NCBI RefSeq assembly: GCF_003386535.1
Contig: NZ_QTTN01000010.1
Span: 1 to 64,000, forward strand
Length of the DNA stretch: 64,000 nt
Direction: 5' to 3'
Source: Paenibacillus taihuensis
GTDB taxonomy: Bacteria > Bacillota > Bacilli > Paenibacillales > Paenibacillaceae
The notes under the pieces are model-generated. The model ran no database searches and had not been told where the DNA came from. It saw only the letters and a program-made list of their open reading frames with translations. Shown piece by piece: positions 60,753 through 64,000 of the stretch. The translations under genes were made by a program, and so were the position numbers. How positions within the stretch are numbered: the first letter of the stretch is position 1; the number at the start of each line of letters is the position of its first letter.

Positions 60753-62534
60753 CTACTGACAAGGAACAGTAATAATTACCGTGGTTCCTACATCCGGTTC
60801 GCTCCGCAGCTCAAGCCCGTATGCTTCACCATACATATGGCGAATACGCCGCTGCAAATTGACGAGCCCAATGCCGCCTTCACGCCGAACTGCTTCCAGT
60901 CCTTCCTCATCTGTCGCTGCTTCCTCAGGCTTATCTAGTAATGTATTAATCCGTGCTAACTTGTCAGCATCGATGCCAATACCGTTATCCTGCACCATAA
61001 TGTGCAGCTTCCGGTCCTCTGCTTCAATAAAGAGCCGCAGCTTCCCTTCCCGGTCAATCAGCGGCTCCAGGCCGTACTTTACCGCATTCTCAATGACAGG
61101 CTGCAGCGTCATCTTCGGCAGCGGCACATTCATCTGCGTATCATCGACGTCGATATCCACGGTGAGCCGCCCCTCGAGACGTGTCACAATGATGGTCAAA
61201 TAATGCTCCGTCTGCTCGATTTCCTCTCGCAAACTGACGGCTACGCCTTGATCCCAATGGCTGCTGTAGCGGAACAGCCGGGACAATGACAACACCACTT
61301 CCCCGAGTCGGTCATGCCCCTTCTCGTCGAGCATCCAATAAATCATATCGAGCGTGTTATATAGAAAATGCGGATTGACCTGCGATTGCAGCGCTTGCAG
61401 CTCCGCGTTCTTCTCGCTGACCGATGAAATCTTCACCCGCTCGATCAGCTCGGCGATCTGATTCACCATCTGATTAAACGAGGCGACGAGGATATTAATC
61501 TCCTGATAGGACGTCACATTAAGCGAGCCGCGGAAGTTACCGATCTCAACCTGTTTCATCTCAGAGATAAGCCGTTTCAGCGGCGAGGAGATCGTCCGAG
61601 AGAATATGGTCGCAATGAGAATCGCAACGAGAACAAGCGCGGCGCCAACATAGATGAGAAAACGCTGCGTCTCAATCAGCTCCACGTTAAGGTCACGCTC
61701 CGGCGTCACGCTAAGCACGGTCCATTCGGCAAAAGGCAGCTGCGACGCCACAACGAGATTCCCGTCATTTTCGACAACGACGGGTAAGCCGCTCTTCGGT
61801 TTTGGCAGCTCGGACAGCTTCCCTTCGTCCCAGGTTTGGGACGTCGATGAGATGACCTCACCGCTGCTCGACATCAAGTAAACCTCGCTATGTACGCCAA
61901 GCTTCAGGTTCTCCATCGCACTAATGATCGCCTTGGAGCTCGTCTCGAAGAGCACGATGCCGACTTGCCGGTGATTATTCAGATCGTAGATCGGCCGCCC
62001 AAATGCAAACACGGAGCGGTTCTCATTCTGATCAATAATAGAATGCTTATAAACCCCGAGCCAAACCATACTGCCGCTGGATTGCCGAATTTCTTCGTAC
62101 CAGTGCGATTTGGTGTACTCCGGGTCGATCACATTCGCATAATTGCCGTAATTGTATACTTTCCCTTTATCCGTCAGGACATGAATGCCGATCAGATCTT
62201 CCTGCGAGAGGAAGACTGCACCGAGAATATTCGTAATCGCCTGCTCATTAAAATAATCGACAGCAGGGCTGTCGACTGATGGCGTACTCATAATTCGGGA
62301 AAAATCATTGTTGCCGATGACAGACTTGGACATGCTGTCATAGCCTTTGAGAAGAAGATCAAACAGGCCTGCCGTCTGCGAGACGTTCTGTTTGGACAGG
62401 CCGCTAACCTTCTCTTGGAACTGCACCGTTGTCCGGTTGTAATACAAGATGCTGACAATCAGTACGATGGCTGACATGCTGATGAGAAACAGCACGAACA
62501 GCCGGTACTGAATGGAATGTAATCCCCGTGACAC
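60753..62534 (-). CDS. YesM-type sensor histidine kinase
   Basis: 593 residues: membrane helix (LFVLFLISMSAIVLIVSILY), extracellular sensor (about 35-285, dCache-like), second helix (FLIYVGAALVLVAILIATIF), HAMP, phospho-His in LQSQVNPHFLYNTLDMIYWM, and ATPase motifs VIENAVKYGLEPL and GIGLVNLQRRIRHMYG. Together with the downstream regulator it probably controls the sugar importer in whose operon it lies. Confidence 0.94.
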   Translation of the reverse strand: MSRGLHSIQYRLFVLFLISMSAIVLIVSILYYNRTTVQFQEKVSGLSKQNVSQTAGLFDLLLKGYDSMSKSVIGNNDFSRIMSTPSVDSPAVDYFNEQAITNILGAVFLSQEDLIGIHVLTDKGKVYNYGNYANVIDPEYTKSHWYEEIRQSSGSMVWLGVYKHSIIDQNENRSVFAFGRPIYDLNNHRQVGIVLFETSSKAIISAMENLKLGVHSEVYLMSSSGEVISSTSQTWDEGKLSELPKPKSGLPVVVENDGNLVVASQLPFAEWTVLSVTPERDLNVELIETQRFLIYVGAALVLVAILIATIFSRTISSPLKRLISEMKQVEIGNFRGSLNVTSYQEINILVASFNQMVNQIAELIERVKISSVSEKNAELQALQSQVNPHFLYNTLDMIYWMLDEKGHDRLGEVVLSLSRLFRYSSHWDQGVAVSLREEIEQTEHYLTIIVTRLEGRLTVDIDVDDTQMNVPLPKMTLQPVIENAVKYGLEPLIDREGKLRLFIEAEDRKLHIMVQDNGIGIDADKLARINTLLDKPEEAATDEEGLEAVRREGGIGLVNLQRRIRHMYGEAYGLELRSEPDVGTTVIITVPCQ

Positions 62535-62567
62535 GTTCGCGATCGCCCTTTCCTCCGGGCTCCCCGA

Positions 62568-63392
62568 TTATCCTTTAACTGCACCTGCAACCATACCCTT
62601 CGTAATACGCTCCGAAAGGACGAAGTATACAAGCAGTACCGGCAATGCGCCGAGGATAAGGAAAGCACCAATTGCGCCATAGTTAACGTTGTATTGGCTG
62701 ACAAAAGTATATACACCGAAAGGAAGAGTTTTCAATGATTCTTTGGATATAAATGTCGCTGCCATGATGTACTCGTTCCAGATCGTAATGAACGTCAGGA
62801 TACATACAGTCATAATCGGCGGTACCGAGATCGGCAGAATGATGCTGCGGAAGATCCGGTATACGCTTGCGCCATCCATGAACGCCGACTCTTCGATCTC
62901 CGCTGGGATGCCGCGCATGAATCCGCTTAGGATAAAGACGGCAATCGGCGTGGAGAACGTGATGTAAGGCAGAATAAGCGACCAGCGCGTGTTCAAGATG
63001 TGCATGTGTTTAAACATAACCATGAGTGGCAGCAACGTTGCTTGCATCGGAATCATCATACCGAGCAAGAACACGAGCGTAACAACTCCGCCAAGCTTCC
63101 ATTTGAACCGGGAAATCGCATAAGCGACCATCGCGCTCAGTACGATTACGCACAACAGGGTAACCGTTGTTACAAGCACGCTGTTGCCGAGGTATTGCAA
63201 GTAATGTCCGCCCTTATATGCGGCTTTATAGTTAGCCCATTGCGGCGAGCTCGGCAGCGAGAAGAAGTTCGAGCCGAGAATTTCCTCGTTCGTTTTGAGC
63301 GAGTACATCACTAGCCAAAACAATGGGTAAATTTGCGTAATGACAAGGATCGAGAGAAGCAGATACACGAGCCCTTTTTTAAAACTTGCCAT
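62568..63392 (-). CDS. Sugar ABC transporter permease (MalG type), importer 3
   Basis: 274 residues: YLLLSILVITQIYPLFWLVM, EAA loop EESAFMDGASVYRIFRSIIL and C-terminus ITKGMVAGAVKG. Follows the MalF-type permease by 19 bases and precedes the kinase gene by 33. Confidence 0.92.
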   Translation of the reverse strand: MASFKKGLVYLLLSILVITQIYPLFWLVMYSLKTNEEILGSNFFSLPSSPQWANYKAAYKGGHYLQYLGNSVLVTTVTLLCVIVLSAMVAYAISRFKWKLGGVVTLVFLLGMMIPMQATLLPLMVMFKHMHILNTRWSLILPYITFSTPIAVFILSGFMRGIPAEIEESAFMDGASVYRIFRSIILPISVPPIMTVCILTFITIWNEYIMAATFISKESLKTLPFGVYTFVSQYNVNYGAIGAFLILGALPVLLVYFVLSERITKGMVAGAVKG

Positions 63393-63411
63393 GATCTATT
63401 GTTCTCCCCTC

Positions 63412-64000
63412 TTAGGTGTACTTTGCTTCGACTTTTTTGAAGACGAAATTGATGAATACCGTGAATACCAAACAGATGAACACGAGTGATGTCGCTAGTG
63501 CGCTTCCGTATCCGTACTTCAAGGATAGGAACGACTGGGTGTACATATGTGTAGAGATCGTATCTGTCGCGTGTGCAGGGCCGCCGCCAGTCATAACCCA
63601 TACCAGATCAAACGCCTGCAGGGAGCCGATGAACGCGAGGACGATCGAGATTTTGAAGATCGGGATAACCATTGGGTAAGTAATGTACCAGTCGGCTTTG
63701 AAGCCTTCTGCGCCATCGATCTTGGCTGCTTCATACACTTCCGTCGGAATGTTCTGCACGCCTGTGTATTGAATAAGCAAGTGATAGCCGAAATATTGCC
63801 ATAGGGATACAAAGTACAAGCAGTACATCGCAATCTTCGGCTCTGTCAGCCAGCTGCGTGTCCAGCTTTCAAGTCCAAGCGAATTCAGAATGCCGTTGAG
63901 CATACCGCCCATGTCAGCCGGGTTGTAGATCGTTTTCCAAAGTTGGCCGATGATTACGACCGAGAGAATAACAGGAACAAAGTAAATCGAAACAAGGGTG
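63412..64000 (-). CDS. Sugar ABC transporter permease (MalF type), 5' end outside window
   Basis: The reading frame is open up to the window edge; the visible part starts TLVSIYFVPVILSVVIIGQL and includes WKTIYNPADMGGMLNGILNS, the EAA loop YEAAKIDGAEGFKADWYITY and DLVWVMTGGGPAHATDTIST. The pattern is of MsmF/LacF-type permeases. The binding protein is expected beyond the right edge. Confidence 0.9.
   Translation of the reverse strand, partial: TLVSIYFVPVILSVVIIGQLWKTIYNPADMGGMLNGILNSLGLESWTRSWLTEPKIAMYCLYFVSLWQYFGYHLLIQYTGVQNIPTEVYEAAKIDGAEGFKADWYITYPMVIPIFKISIVLAFIGSLQAFDLVWVMTGGGPAHATDTISTHMYTQSFLSLKYGYGSALATSLVFICLVFTVFINFVFKKVEAKYT

Overview
The window looks like chromosomal DNA of a Paenibacillus-like member of the Bacillales. 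The evidence is moderately GC-rich genes with strong GGAGG-type ribosome binding sites, frequent GTG and TTG starts, many carbohydrate ABC importers with YesM/YesN-type two-component regulators, a comFB gene, and long intergenic arrays of short palindromic repeats. I see no rRNA, tRNA or CRISPR array. Most genes lie on the minus strand.

Left part (1-12.4 kb): the edge of a transposase, a TolB-like propeller protein, an epimerase-like reductase and comFB, then an alpha-mannan utilisation operon (minus strand, 10485 to 3332). It encodes a sugar-binding lipoprotein, two permeases and three GH76 endo-mannanases that appear to be secreted, membrane-anchored and cytoplasmic. A separate GntR/LacI hybrid regulator lies upstream. 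The operon promoter is a perfect consensus sigma-A promoter with a cre-like site at the transcription start and a long inverted repeat just upstream. From 14.6 to 24.6 kb lies a second glycan system: YesM/YesN kinase and regulator, LipO/LplB/LplC-type importer and a GH78 alpha-L-rhamnosidase-like enzyme.

Middle (24.8-42.7 kb): mostly single genes, including a luciferase-like oxidoreductase, small unknown proteins, Nudix, S66 peptidase, SDR, a phosphotransferase, a heterodimeric ABC exporter with one degenerate ATPase site, two EamA transporters (one divergent from a MocR-type regulator), an alkyltransferase-like DNA repair protein, an M29 aminopeptidase and a polar amino-acid importer.

Right part (42.8-64 kb): the most striking locus is a soluble double KdpD-like protein (two KdpD/UspA modules, no histidine kinase, no membrane segment) directly behind a clear ydaO-type c-di-AMP riboswitch with a terminator. 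No kdpFABC genes are next to it. Then follow DUF445, a zinc-ribbon protein, mmuM, a Nif3-like protein, a second amino-acid importer, a LacI - BadF-type kinase - GH4 operon with matching operators, a Fur-controlled siderophore importer that looks damaged (one frameshifted permease, shortened binding protein), and a third sugar importer with its own YesM/YesN pair running off the window end.

At least five families of short hairpin-forming repeats fill the gaps between genes. One family forms arrays at two distant sites (21.0 kb and 40.0 kb).
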